Assembly (NCBI GenBank): GCA_902628275.1
Contig: CACOMI010000002.1
Location: 62,001 to 126,000 of the forward strand
DNA length: 64,000 nt
DNA from: an uncultured Pelagibacteraceae bacterium
GTDB lineage: Bacteria > Pseudomonadota > Alphaproteobacteria > Pelagibacterales > Pelagibacteraceae
Direction: 5' to 3'
The notes below the pieces were generated by a model, which saw nothing but the letters and a program-made list of their open reading frames with translations, had not been told where the DNA came from and made no database searches. Below, in pieces: positions 18,148-28,466 of this stretch. Position 1 is the stretch's first letter, and each line of letters starts with the position of its first letter. Position numbers and translations under genes: made by a program.

Positions 18148-20540
18148 AATGATTTACTAAATGGTTTAACAATCAAGATTAACGCAGGTAGAAGAGTTAA
18201 GACCGATATCATAGCTAATAACATAGCTAGTCCTGTAAAGACACCAAAATAAATTGTTGGAACAAACTTCGATAAGACTAAAATTGAAAATCCAAAAACA
18301 ATCGTGATTGAAGTGTTTAGTATAGCAACACCAACAGTTGAATGACACGTTTTTAATGTCTTGTTGTAATCCTTTATTTTATTAAACTCTTCTTTAAATC
18401 TGTAAATATAGTGAATGCTATTATCTACTGCAATACCTATTGTAATTGCTGCAATTGTTATTGTCATCATATCTAAAGGTATTCCCAACATCCCAATTAT
18501 TCCTAGAATAAAAAATGCTGCAATGAAATTTGGCACAACACCAATCACTGAAAGTTTAATATTTCTAAATAAGACTATGAACATTAAAAATATTCCGATC
18601 ATAACTAATCCTAATGTTAAAATTTGGGATTTAAATAAACTTTGTAATAGATTATTAAATAATATTAACACTCCTGCTAATTTGTATTCATCTTGCTCCA
18701 AACTAAATTTATTTTTTAGATCAAAATTGATTTTGTTAATTAAATCATTCCTTCTTAAATCTTCCTTTGAATCTATAATTCTTAAACTAATTCGAGCTTC
18801 GTTATCACCAATTGAAAGATAGGGATCAATGATTTCAGTTTTAATACTATCTGGAATTTTAGAGTAAAGTACTCCCATTTCTAAAGTACCTAAAGGCTTA
18901 TTATTATTTAATCGAGTAGCAACTTCTATAATTGATGAAAAAGATATAACTTTTCCAATTTCAGGCAAGCTATCAAGATAATTGTGAACAGATGTAATTA
19001 AGTCAATTTTGTCTTTAGTAAACCAATAATTTTCATCATTTGCATCGTCTTCATTACCCCAATCATCAAATTCATCATTTTCTTTTGAGTTATCTGTCTT
19101 TTCTCTCTTTGGAAACTTTATAATAACTTCTAAAGGTGTGGTTCCACCTAGCTCTTCGTCTATAAGTTTCATACCTTTATAAATTTCAGTGTTTTTATCA
19201 AAGTAATTTATAAAACTATTTTCAACCTCTAGCTTACTTATTCCAATAATACTAAAAACTATAACTAATCCAGTTACTAAAAAAATTGAATTTTTGTTAT
19301 TAAGAGAAATTATACTAAGTAAATTTGTAATTTTTGATTTTTGTTCTTTTTTAACTGAAATATTATTTGTAGGCGCAAAATTTAAAAGGGTTGGTAGTAA
19401 AGTAAATGTAATGATGAAAGATGTAATTAATCCAAAAGTCATCATCCAACCAAAATCAATAATAGGTTTTATTTCACTAAAAATTAAAGATAAGAATGCA
19501 AAAATTGTTGTTAGAACAGTATATAGTATTGGCCAAAACATTTTTGAAGTTGTTAAGGAGATAATTTCAAAATTATTTTTTGATGGAAAATCTTTTTTGA
19601 GTTGAAGAAACCTTGTACTCATATGAATATTCATTGCCATAGTTAAAATTAACATGAGGGCAATAAAATTTGATGAAATGACTGTAACTTTCCATCCTAG
19701 CATTCCAAGCAATCCCATCATGATTATCACAGAAAAAAGACAACTGCTTATAGGAACCACAATCCAAAGAAGGTTTCTAAAAACAAACCATAAAGTAGCA
19801 ATAATAAATAATAAAACACCCAAACCAAAAACAATTATATCGCTTTTGATAAAAGTCATCATGTCATCTGCAATCATTGGTATTCCACCAAGATGAATTT
19901 TTCCGACATCTCCATAACTTTGAATGACTTGTCTTATTTCTAAAATATTCTGATGGTTTTGTTTTTTGATTTGATCTTTAATTAACTCAATTTCCTCTTT
20001 TGATTTATTATCTAAATTTTGTAATATTTCGGACTTTTTAATGTTAACAATAATTCCACTGGTTTTACCATCTTCACTTATTACAAAATTTCTAAAAACA
20101 GGACTATTTAAAATTTCTTTAAAACCCCGATTTCTATCAACATCATCATCTTTTAAAGTTTTGAAACTTTCTAGTCTTTCTTGAAGAGGAGCATCCGAAT
20201 TATTTAAAAGGGGAATATCTAACAATGTAATTACACTATGTACCCAGTTGAGGCTCTGAATTTTATATTTTAAACTTAATAAATTATTAATTGAGGAGTC
20301 AGTTACCATTCCCTCATTAGGTGTATATGTAAGAATTAAAAATTCTTTAGATCCATATCTTTCAGACACTTCTTTCATATAAGCTAAGTCTGGATCACCC
20401 TCTATCAATAGTGTTTCTGATGAAGCATCTAGTCTAAAATTTTTTGAGTAGTAACCAAAACTTAAAATTGTAATAATTAACAAAACAAATATTGCTTTAG
20501 GATTTTTAAGGATAACGTTTTGATAAAAATGAGCTATCAT
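18144..20540 (-). CDS. RND/MMPL superfamily permease
   Basis: 798 aa; two copies of a permease domain (GIVVDNSIHYIYRFKEEF-type motif GIAVDNSIHYIYRFKEEFN) and large periplasmic loops. Confidence 0.88.
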   Translation of the reverse strand: MIAHFYQNVILKNPKAIFVLLIITILSFGYYSKNFRLDASSETLLIEGDPDLAYMKEVSERYGSKEFLILTYTPNEGMVTDSSINNLLSLKYKIQSLNWVHSVITLLDIPLLNNSDAPLQERLESFKTLKDDDVDRNRGFKEILNSPVFRNFVISEDGKTSGIIVNIKKSEILQNLDNKSKEEIELIKDQIKKQNHQNILEIRQVIQSYGDVGKIHLGGIPMIADDMMTFIKSDIIVFGLGVLLFIIATLWFVFRNLLWIVVPISSCLFSVIIMMGLLGMLGWKVTVISSNFIALMLILTMAMNIHMSTRFLQLKKDFPSKNNFEIISLTTSKMFWPILYTVLTTIFAFLSLIFSEIKPIIDFGWMMTFGLITSFIITFTLLPTLLNFAPTNNISVKKEQKSKITNLLSIISLNNKNSIFLVTGLVIVFSIIGISKLEVENSFINYFDKNTEIYKGMKLIDEELGGTTPLEVIIKFPKREKTDNSKENDEFDDWGNEDDANDENYWFTKDKIDLITSVHNYLDSLPEIGKVISFSSIIEVATRLNNNKPLGTLEMGVLYSKIPDSIKTEIIDPYLSIGDNEARISLRIIDSKEDLRRNDLINKINFDLKNKFSLEQDEYKLAGVLILFNNLLQSLFKSQILTLGLVMIGIFLMFIVLFRNIKLSVIGVVPNFIAAFFILGIIGMLGIPLDMMTITIAAITIGIAVDNSIHYIYRFKEEFNKIKDYNKTLKTCHSTVGVAILNTSITIVFGFSILVLSKFVPTIYFGVFTGLAMLLAMISVLTLLPALILIVKPFSKSF

Positions 20541-20561
20541 TTAAGCTCTTTATATTGGAAA

Positions 20562-21980
20562 TTAAGTTGATTGAGTATCCTTAAATTTTGTAAATCTTTC
20601 CTCAAATTCTAGTGTTACATTGCCGATGGGACCATGTCTTTGTTTTCCAATTATAATTTGAGCTAAATGTGCAACCTCATTCATTTTTGCTTGCCATTCT
20701 GCGTGTTCAACTGTCGCTTCTCTTGGTTCTTTTCTCTGTAAATAATATCCCTCTCTATAAACAAACATTACAACATCAGCATCTTGCTCAATAGAACCGG
20801 ATTCTCTTAAGTCTGCCAATTGAGGCTTGTGATCGTCTCTTTGCTCTACTTGTCTTGATAACTGTGAAAGAGCAACAACAGGAACAGAAAGTTCTTTAGC
20901 TATTGCCTTAAGTCCTTGCGTAATTTGTGAAATTTCTTGAACTCTTCCATCTTTATTAAAAGTAGTACCTTTCATCAATTGGATGTAATCAACTACTATC
21001 ATATCAAGCCCAAAAAGCCTTTTTATACGTCTTGCTCTGTTACTTAGAGCAGCAATACTTATTGCTGGTGTTTCATCTATATAAAGTGGAAGCTCAGAGA
21101 TATTTTTAGATGTTTCTAAAAACTTATCAAACTGGTCATCAGATATTCTTCCTCTCCTAATATCATTAGAACTTATTCTTGCTTGTTCAGAAATAATTCT
21201 TGTAGATAATTGTTCAGAAGACATTTCAAGTGAAAAGAAAGCTATAGATGATTTCTTACCATTCTCCTGTAGTTTTTGAGCAGCGTTGAATGCAATGTTT
21301 GTTGCGAGCGATGTTTTACCCATAGATGGTCGACCAGCAATAATAATTAAATCAGATTGGTGTAAACCTCCAAGCTTATCATCTAAATCTCTTAAACCTG
21401 TTGGAACACCAACGATTCCCTCCTCATTCTTATAAGCAGCTGAAGCCATCTCAATAGTTTGTTTCATTGCTTCATCAAATTTTACTAAGGAAGAATTGAA
21501 GGAACCTTTTTCAGCTAAATCAAATAGTAATCTTTCAGAACTTTCGATAATAGATTGTCCATTAGTATCAAGATCATTTATTTTTGCACTATCAATAGTC
21601 TGTTCTGAAATTTTTATTAACTCTCTACGCACAAACATATCGTAAATTATTTTTGAATATTCAAGTGCCTGCCTAACTGATGTAGAAAACTTTGTTATCT
21701 TAACTAAATATTCAGGCACATTTAGATCATCTTTTTCATCTTCAAAATAATTTTTTAATGTAATTGGGTTGGCCAACATTCCTTTGTAAATAAGACTTTC
21801 TATTGCTTCAAATATTTTTTGATGCATTGGATCATAAAAGTTAATACTAGAAATTATAGTATTTATTTCATCAAAAATATCATTACTCACAAGGATAGAT
21901 CCTATAACAGCTTGTTCAGCTTCAATATTATTTGGTAATTCTTTAAACTGATCTTTTACAATACTTAAATTGTTTTCCAT
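20562..21980 (-). CDS. dnaB: Replicative DNA helicase
   Basis: LPNNIEAEQAVIGSILVSN, IIIAGRPSMGKTSLATNIA, IVVDYIQLMKG, ALSQLSRQVEQRDDHKPQLADLRESGSIEQDADVVMFVYRE. Confidence 0.98.
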   Translation of the reverse strand: MENNLSIVKDQFKELPNNIEAEQAVIGSILVSNDIFDEINTIISSINFYDPMHQKIFEAIESLIYKGMLANPITLKNYFEDEKDDLNVPEYLVKITKFSTSVRQALEYSKIIYDMFVRRELIKISEQTIDSAKINDLDTNGQSIIESSERLLFDLAEKGSFNSSLVKFDEAMKQTIEMASAAYKNEEGIVGVPTGLRDLDDKLGGLHQSDLIIIAGRPSMGKTSLATNIAFNAAQKLQENGKKSSIAFFSLEMSSEQLSTRIISEQARISSNDIRRGRISDDQFDKFLETSKNISELPLYIDETPAISIAALSNRARRIKRLFGLDMIVVDYIQLMKGTTFNKDGRVQEISQITQGLKAIAKELSVPVVALSQLSRQVEQRDDHKPQLADLRESGSIEQDADVVMFVYREGYYLQRKEPREATVEHAEWQAKMNEVAHLAQIIIGKQRHGPIGNVTLEFEERFTKFKDTQST

Positions 21981-22048
21981 TGGAATTAATTTATATGAAA
22001 ATTGACTAAATCAAATTGTAAATTGATACTGGGGAAAAGAATGTATAA

Positions 22049-22507
22049 TTATTGTATTGTATCAGTTGAGGAAACATTAATAGTAATTTCAGCATCAACT
22101 TCTGAGTGTAAAGAAATTTTAACTTTAAACTTACCTAAAGCTTTTATTTCTTCAACTGGTTGTATCATTGAAGGTTTGACATCAATTTTGTTTTCTTCTT
22201 GAATAAGTTTTGAAATTTCAGTTGGTTTCACTGAACCATACAATTCATTATTTTCTGTACTTAGTTTTTTTACAGAATATTCTTTTCCATTGATTTTTTC
22301 TGCTATTTGAGATGCTTCTTTTTTCTTTTCGTTATCTTTTTTAGATAATTCAGCTTTAATTTTTTCAACTTCTTTTATGTTTTCTTTTGAAGCATATAGA
22401 GCCTTTTTATTTGCTATTAAAAAGTTTCTAGCAAAACCTCTTTTTACATCTATTATTTCACCAATAGATCCAATTCTTTTCACGTTTTCTAATAAAATTA
22501 CTTTCAT
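22049..22507 (-). CDS. rplI: 50S ribosomal protein L9
   Basis: MKVILLENVKRIGSIGEIIDVKRGFARNFLIANKKA. Confidence 0.97.
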   Translation of the reverse strand: MKVILLENVKRIGSIGEIIDVKRGFARNFLIANKKALYASKENIKEVEKIKAELSKKDNEKKKEASQIAEKINGKEYSVKKLSTENNELYGSVKPTEISKLIQEENKIDVKPSMIQPVEEIKALGKFKVKISLHSEVDAEITINVSSTDTIQ

Positions 22508-22508
22508 T

Positions 22509-22781
22509 CTATATTAGAGCTAAATTTCTAGCTCTTTTAATTGAAAGAGAGAGTTCTCTTTGTTTCTTTTGAGACACATTTGTTATTCTTGAAGGTAATA
22601 TTTTACCATTTTCTGAAATATATTTTTTGAGAAGCTTTATGTTTTTATAATCAACTGAAGGCGCACCTTTAACCGATAAAGGACAAGTTTTTTTGAATTT
22701 ATATTTATTTGGTTGAAAAATACTCAACTTTGCAAAGTTACTTTGTTTACCCTTTTTGTTTCCACTTTGTCTTTTTGGCAT
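22509..22781 (-). CDS. rpsR: 30S ribosomal protein S18
   Basis: [58 protein letters not shown]. Confidence 0.97.
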   Translation of the reverse strand: MPKRQSGNKKGKQSNFAKLSIFQPNKYKFKKTCPLSVKGAPSVDYKNIKLLKKYISENGKILPSRITNVSQKKQRELSLSIKRARNLALI

Positions 22782-23134
22782 TAATTTTTTACACTTTCTT
22801 TTTTTTCACTATCTTCTTTTTTTCCAAAATAGTTTGTTTCTAGGTCAAATTTTTTTACTCTAACTGTTAAATATCTTAGTAATTTTTTGTCTATAGCTTC
22901 ATTTTTTTCTAATTCATCAATTACACTTCCTTTACCTTTTATTTTAAAGTGTATGTAACTACCTTTTTTATTCTTTTTAATAAGATAAGATAAATTTAGT
23001 AATCCCCAGTTTTCAGTCTTTACAACTTCACCATCATTTTTTTCAACAATTTTAGAATATTTTTCTGTTAGTTGCTTTAATTCACTTGGTGAAGTATCTT
23101 GCCTAGCAATAATAGTATGTTCGTATAAATTCAT
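22781..23134 (-). CDS. rpsF: 30S ribosomal protein S6
   Basis: [15 protein letters not shown]...[26 protein letters not shown]; upstream of rpsR-rplI. Confidence 0.97.
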   Translation of the reverse strand: MNLYEHTIIARQDTSPSELKQLTEKYSKIVEKNDGEVVKTENWGLLNLSYLIKKNKKGSYIHFKIKGKGSVIDELEKNEAIDKKLLRYLTVRVKKFDLETNYFGKKEDSEKKESVKN

Positions 23135-23221
23135 TTAAGTTCTTTATTAAAAAATGAGGATATACTATTATAAAAGTTCAATTACAATAGTTAAAAAGGC
23201 AAAATAATTAGTTTTTTTTAT

Positions 23222-24148
23222 ATGTTTTCAGTAATATTTCCAGGTCAAGGATCTCAGATAGTGGGAATGGGAAAAGAGTTTTATGATAAATTTAATATAG
23301 TAAAAGAGCTTTTTAAGCAAGCAGATGATACTTTAAATTTTTCTATCTCAAAGCTTATTTTAGAGGGACCAAAGAAAGAATTAGATTTAACAGCTAACAC
23401 GCAACCTGCAATATTTTTAATAAGCTACTCGATATTTTATGTAGTAAAAAACGAATTCAAATTAAATTTAAATAAAGCCAGATACTTTGCTGGACACTCT
23501 TTAGGTGAATACTCAGCTTTATCATGTGCGGGATATTTAGATTTTTCAGATACTTTAAAAATATTAAGAATTAGAGGAGATGCTATGCAAAACTCTGTGC
23601 CTAAAGGACATGGAGGAATGGTTGCAGTATTAGGCTCAAAAGTTGATGTGATTGAAAAGATTTTGAGAGAACATAAAGAAAATTTTAAAGTACAAATTGC
23701 GAATGACAATTCTGAAAGTCAAATCGTTTTGAGTGGAAAAACAGAGGATTTAGAAAAGTTAATTCAAATTTTAAAGAATAGCTCAATAAAAAATATTAAA
23801 CTTCCAGTAAGCGCACCGTTCCATTGTGATTTGATGAATAACGCAACAAAAATTATGACAGAGGAGTTAAATAAACTTAATTTTAAAAATGGACAAAATA
23901 AATTAATTTCAAATGTAACAGCTAATGAAATCAAAGATCCAGATGAGCTTAAAAATCTCTTGATCAAGCAAATTGAGAGTAGAGTTAGATGGAGAGAAAG
24001 TGTGATTAATATGATAAAAAATGACATAAACCATTTTATTGAAATTGGACCTGGGAAAGTTTTGTCAGGTTTGGTAAAAAGAATAGATAAAAATGTAAAA
24101 ATTGACACAATTAATGATCAAAGTGACATTGAAGGTCTAAAAATATGA
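23222..24148 (+). CDS. fabD: Malonyl-CoA:ACP transacylase
   Basis: FPGQGSQIVGMGKEF, GHSLGEYSALSCAG, SAPFHCDLM, FIEIGPGKVLSGLVKRI. Confidence 0.97.
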   Translation: MFSVIFPGQGSQIVGMGKEFYDKFNIVKELFKQADDTLNFSISKLILEGPKKELDLTANTQPAIFLISYSIFYVVKNEFKLNLNKARYFAGHSLGEYSALSCAGYLDFSDTLKILRIRGDAMQNSVPKGHGGMVAVLGSKVDVIEKILREHKENFKVQIANDNSESQIVLSGKTEDLEKLIQILKNSSIKNIKLPVSAPFHCDLMNNATKIMTEELNKLNFKNGQNKLISNVTANEIKDPDELKNLLIKQIESRVRWRESVINMIKNDINHFIEIGPGKVLSGLVKRIDKNVKIDTINDQSDIEGLKI

Positions 24149-24882
24149 CAGATTTAAAAGGTAAAAATATTATTGTTACGGGTGCTTCAGGCGGAATTGG
24201 AAATTCAATAATAGAAAAACTAAATCAATCAGGGGCAAATATTTTAGCATCAGGTACCAGAATAGAAAAGCTTGAGGAACTAAAAAATAAATATAGAAAC
24301 ATTAAAACATTAAAGTTTGATATTTCTCAAAGTGATAAGATTGAGGAATTTGTTGAAAATGCTACGAGAGAACTTGGTGGTAGTCTAGATTGCATAGTAA
24401 ACAATGCGGGAATCACTCAGGATAATTTGGCAATAAGGATGAGTTTAGAAGAATGGCAAAAGGTGATAGATATTAATTTAACATCAATTTTTTTAATGAG
24501 CAAATCTGCAATTAAAAAAATGCTTAAAAATAAATCTGGTAAGATTGTCAATATTACATCAGTAGTTGGTCATACAGGAAATCTTGGACAGGCTAATTAT
24601 ACAGCATCTAAGGCAGGTATAATTGGCATGTCTAAGAGTTTAGCAATAGAATATGCTAAAAAAAATATAAATATAAACTGTATTTCACCTGGTTTTATCA
24701 GAACAGCTATGACTGACAAATTAGATGATAAATTTAAAGAAGCTATAATATCAAAAATTCCTTCTGCTCGACTAGGAGAGCCAGATGATATTGCAAATGC
24801 AGTACTTTTTTTATGTTCAAATCAATCAAGTTATATAAATGGTGAAACCCTACATGTTAATGGGGGCATGTATATGGCTTGA
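24145..24882 (+). CDS. fabG: 3-oxoacyl-ACP reductase
   Basis: IVTGASGGIG, NNAGIT, YTASKAGIIGMSKSLA, GFIRTAMTDKL, LHVNGGMYMA. Confidence 0.97.
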   Translation: MTDLKGKNIIVTGASGGIGNSIIEKLNQSGANILASGTRIEKLEELKNKYRNIKTLKFDISQSDKIEEFVENATRELGGSLDCIVNNAGITQDNLAIRMSLEEWQKVIDINLTSIFLMSKSAIKKMLKNKSGKIVNITSVVGHTGNLGQANYTASKAGIIGMSKSLAIEYAKKNININCISPGFIRTAMTDKLDDKFKEAIISKIPSARLGEPDDIANAVLFLCSNQSSYINGETLHVNGGMYMA

Positions 24883-24930
24883 CAAAATAGGTTTTTAAAC
24901 TAATAAGAATTTAAAACAAAAAGGATCAAT

Positions 24931-25170
24931 ATGTCAGAAGACGTTTCAAGCAAAGTTAAAAAAATTGTAGCTGATCACTTAGGGATTGATGAAGCTAAAG
25001 TGACTGAAGAGTCAAGTTTTATAGATGATTTAGGGGCTGACAGTTTGGATACTGTTGAGTTAGTGATGGCTTTCGAGGAAGAATTTGGATCTGAAATTTC
25101 AGACAGTGAAGCTGAGAAAATTCTAACTGTAGGTGATGCAGTTAAATTTATCGAAGGAAAAGCTAACTAG
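24931..25170 (+). CDS. acpP: Acyl carrier protein
   Basis: [24 protein letters not shown] phosphopantetheine site. Confidence 0.98.
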   Translation: MSEDVSSKVKKIVADHLGIDEAKVTEESSFIDDLGADSLDTVELVMAFEEEFGSEISDSEAEKILTVGDAVKFIEGKAN

Positions 25171-25178
25171 AAATTTTA

Positions 25179-25811
25179 ATGCCATCAGAAAAAGATGGAG
25201 TAATGATAATATTATCTTCTCCTTCTGGAGCGGGTAAAACTACTCTAGTTAAAAAGTTATCCGAAAAAGATGATTATGAGATCTCGATATCACATACTAC
25301 AAGACAACCTAGGCCAGACGAAAACCGAGATAAAGATTATTTTTTTGTAAGTGAGCCACAATTTCAAAGATTAATTCAAAATGAGGAATTTCTTGAATAT
25401 GCAAAAGTATTCAATAACTTATATGGCACAACTAGGACACCAGTAATAGATAAACTAGATAAAGGGAAAAATATTCTTTTTGATATTGATTGGCAGGGGG
25501 CCGATCAAATTAAAAATAAAAAACTAGATTATAAATTAATTACTTTTTTTATATTACCTCCTAGTAAGGAAGTTTTGTTTGAAAGATTATCCAAAAGACA
25601 TGCAAGCGACAAGTTAATAGCAGAAGAAAGAATGAAACAATTTGAAAGAGATGTTTTGCATTGGATAAATTATGATTATGTTGTTATAAACAATGATTTA
25701 GACGAATGTTATTTAAAAATAAATAACCTGATTGATGCTGTGTTAAATAATGGTTCTAAAGATTATGATTTAGATTTCATAAGATCTCATGTAGATAGGT
25801 TAACCGTTTAG
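25179..25811 (+). CDS. gmk: Guanylate kinase
   Basis: [54 protein letters not shown]. Confidence 0.97.
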   Translation: MPSEKDGVMIILSSPSGAGKTTLVKKLSEKDDYEISISHTTRQPRPDENRDKDYFFVSEPQFQRLIQNEEFLEYAKVFNNLYGTTRTPVIDKLDKGKNILFDIDWQGADQIKNKKLDYKLITFFILPPSKEVLFERLSKRHASDKLIAEERMKQFERDVLHWINYDYVVINNDLDECYLKINNLIDAVLNNGSKDYDLDFIRSHVDRLTV

Positions 25812-26585
25812 TTTTTCATATTCACAAACTATTTTGTAATAAGTTTCTAAATTTAGGTTTTGTGGTCTTAAATTTAAATTAATATTTAACTTATTAAGAA
25901 CTCTCTCATCTCCATTAAAAATTTGATTATAAGGTTTTTTAAGCATTTTTCTTCTTTGATTAAAAAAAATTCTTGTTATTTTTTCCAAATTAGTTGGATT
26001 TTTAATTTTAATAAATTTTTTTTTTGGATAAAAATGTAATAACGTACTATCTATTTTTGGCTTAGGATAAAATGCACTAGGTTTAATATCACATATTTTT
26101 TTAATATTAAGTTTCCAATTACAAATTATTGATAATCTTCCATAATTCGAAGTATTAAAATCTGCGGTAATTCTGTTAGCAACCTCTTTTTGAAACATCA
26201 AAATAAGACAATCAAACCAAAAGTCATTTTTTAAATTAATTATCCACTTACTTAGTATTTCAGTAGAAATATTATAGGGTAGATTTCCGAAAACAGTCAC
26301 TTTATCTTCAAAAAGTTTGGTTTCATCTACAGTTAAGATATCTCTATTAATAATTTTTAGCTGGTTATTAAACTTGTTTTTAAGATTAACTGACAACTCA
26401 TTATCTTTTTCAATTACATAAAATTTTTTTGGATTTTGTTTTAAAATACATGATGTAAGGTTCCCTGTTCCTGGTCCTATTTCAAGCACTGTTTTGTTTT
26501 TGATATCTTTTAAATTTACGATTTTATATAAAATATTTTTATCTATTAAAAAATTTTGACCCAGACTTTTCTTAGGTTTAATCAA
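25800..26585 (-). CDS. rsmA: 16S rRNA dimethyladenosine transferase (KsgA)
   Basis: [41 protein letters not shown]. Confidence 0.97.
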   Translation of the reverse strand: MIKPKKSLGQNFLIDKNILYKIVNLKDIKNKTVLEIGPGTGNLTSCILKQNPKKFYVIEKDNELSVNLKNKFNNQLKIINRDILTVDETKLFEDKVTVFGNLPYNISTEILSKWIINLKNDFWFDCLILMFQKEVANRITADFNTSNYGRLSIICNWKLNIKKICDIKPSAFYPKPKIDSTLLHFYPKKKFIKIKNPTNLEKITRIFFNQRRKMLKKPYNQIFNGDERVLNKLNINLNLRPQNLNLETYYKIVCEYEKLNG

Positions 26586-27544
26586 CTTTTATCCAAAAAA
26601 TTAATTGCTCGAACTAAGCTTAAAGGATTAGATAAATTTTTTCCTAACATCTTTTCGTTAGGTCCATGGTCAGGGGATATACGTATAAATGGTAAGCCTA
26701 GAGTTATATTTATTGCATCATATTCATATAATGTTTTAATTGGTGTCAAAACTTGATCATGATACATTCCAATAATAACATCATATTTTTTTCTGTTATT
26801 TTTTAAAAAAATAGTATCTGCAGATAAAGGTCCAAATACTCTAAATTTACGAGCTAACTTTTTAATAGTAGGTTTTATAATTTTCTCATCCTCATTATTA
26901 TTTAATATGCTTTCACAATGAGGATTTAATCCCAAGACAGCTATTTTAGGTTTATAGCCCAACTTTTGTTTATAAAAATCATCTATTAATTTAATTTTTT
27001 TTGTAATCTTTTTTCTATCAATATTTTTGGAAACCAATTTTAAAGGTAGATGTGTTGTAATAGGACACACAGCTAAATTTTTATTAAATATTAACATACA
27101 ATTATTATCTACAGAAAAAAACTTTGAAATATATTCAGTAATACCTAAATATTTTTTATTTAAAAAATATTTTTTTGAAACAGGACCGTTAATAAATTTT
27201 GTTATTTTCTCTTTTTTTATGATTTCAAAAGCTAAATCAAACGACTTTTTAATAAATTTATTTGATTTTCTTGATATTTTTTCAAAAGCTTTTTTAGTTT
27301 TGTAATTTATATCAATTAAATTAATACATTTATTATTTAATTTATATTTAGTTAATTTCTTATAGTCTAATAATTTTATTTCAAAATTATAATTTAATTT
27401 TTTCATTTGAAGCTTAATTAATTTTGATGAAGATATTAAAATTATTGGTTTTTTTATTTTAATTTTGAGAAGAGATTTAAAAAAAATTTCACTAAAAACA
27501 CTATTTGGTTCTCCACAAACAATCAATATAGGATCAAATTTCAT
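26582..27544 (-). CDS. pdxA: 4-hydroxythreonine-4-phosphate dehydrogenase
   Basis: VCGEPNSVFSEI, GLNPHCES, GPLSADTIFL, IGMYHDQVLTPIKTL, NITLGLPFIRISPDHGP; between surA and rsmA. Confidence 0.96.
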   Translation of the reverse strand: MKFDPILIVCGEPNSVFSEIFFKSLLKIKIKKPIILISSSKLIKLQMKKLNYNFEIKLLDYKKLTKYKLNNKCINLIDINYKTKKAFEKISRKSNKFIKKSFDLAFEIIKKEKITKFINGPVSKKYFLNKKYLGITEYISKFFSVDNNCMLIFNKNLAVCPITTHLPLKLVSKNIDRKKITKKIKLIDDFYKQKLGYKPKIAVLGLNPHCESILNNNEDEKIIKPTIKKLARKFRVFGPLSADTIFLKNNRKKYDVIIGMYHDQVLTPIKTLYEYDAINITLGLPFIRISPDHGPNEKMLGKNLSNPLSLVRAINFLDKS

Positions 27545-28463
27545 TTATTGTAATATCTTTTTTAATTTTATTAAAATATATATTTGAAAATCTAGTTAAT
27601 TGATCATTAGTTTTTTTTTCTATTATCAATTTAGTCTCTTGATCTAAGTTTATTTTTTGATTTACTTCTCTAATATTTTCTATCTTTAAGATTAAAAATC
27701 CACCAGGTATAACTATAGGTTCTGTTATTTCTCCAATTTTGAGCTTTTCAAGCTTGTCTCTAATTACTTTGTTTAATACATTTTCCTTAATCCAATTTAA
27801 TTTACCACCATTTTTTGATGAGTCAGAGATGCTATACATCAAAACTGCTTGTGAAAAATTTTTTTCATCAATAATTTTTTTTATCAATTTAAATTTTTCA
27901 TTTAATCTTTGATTTTTTTCTGTTTCAAATACAATTTCAGACAATAGATATTCTTTTTGTTTTTTTTTATTTGAAATATTATTCTTAATCTCATTTTCAT
28001 CTATCTTTACACTTTTGTAAAATTTAGAATAAATTAATTGATTCCATAAAACTTCAATAGCTATTTTGTTTTTAATAAAATCTGTGTCTATATTTATTTG
28101 GTTAAAATAATTCTCAAAATCAGAAATCGAATTTATATTTAATTTAGAAAAATAGCTTTTAATTATATTATCAAGTATATCTTCATTTATTTTTATTTTC
28201 TTGTAATGTTTTGATAGCTCAATTACTTTTATTTTTTCTTTTACTATTGAATTTCTTGCAATTTCAAATTTTTGATTATTTTCAACATCATTAAAATTTT
28301 CATTAATTACCGAAAGGTAATTGATTTCATTTAGTATATCTACTGTGGTAATGATTTCGTTATTTATTTTTAGTAGAATCTTATTCTCACTAGAATAACT
28401 ATTTGTATTAATTGTCATAATTACCATAATAGAAAAAATTAGATATTTTTTAAATTTATTCAT
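27534..28463 (-). CDS. surA: SurA-like periplasmic peptidylprolyl isomerase
   Basis: Signal peptide, SurA N-like domain and one rotamase-like domain (FSQAVLMYSISDSSKNGGKLNWIKENVLNKVIRDKLEKLKIGEITEPIVIPGGFLILKIENI); between lptD and pdxA. Confidence 0.85.
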   Translation of the reverse strand: MNKFKKYLIFSIMVIMTINTNSYSSENKILLKINNEIITTVDILNEINYLSVINENFNDVENNQKFEIARNSIVKEKIKVIELSKHYKKIKINEDILDNIIKSYFSKLNINSISDFENYFNQINIDTDFIKNKIAIEVLWNQLIYSKFYKSVKIDENEIKNNISNKKKQKEYLLSEIVFETEKNQRLNEKFKLIKKIIDEKNFSQAVLMYSISDSSKNGGKLNWIKENVLNKVIRDKLEKLKIGEITEPIVIPGGFLILKIENIREVNQKINLDQETKLIIEKKTNDQLTRFSNIYFNKIKKDITINEI

Positions 28464-28466
28464 TAT

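Noticed and set aside
18166-19896. Several ORFs in other frames or strands within the RND permease
   Set aside because: Contained within a conserved 798 aa permease; no independent support.
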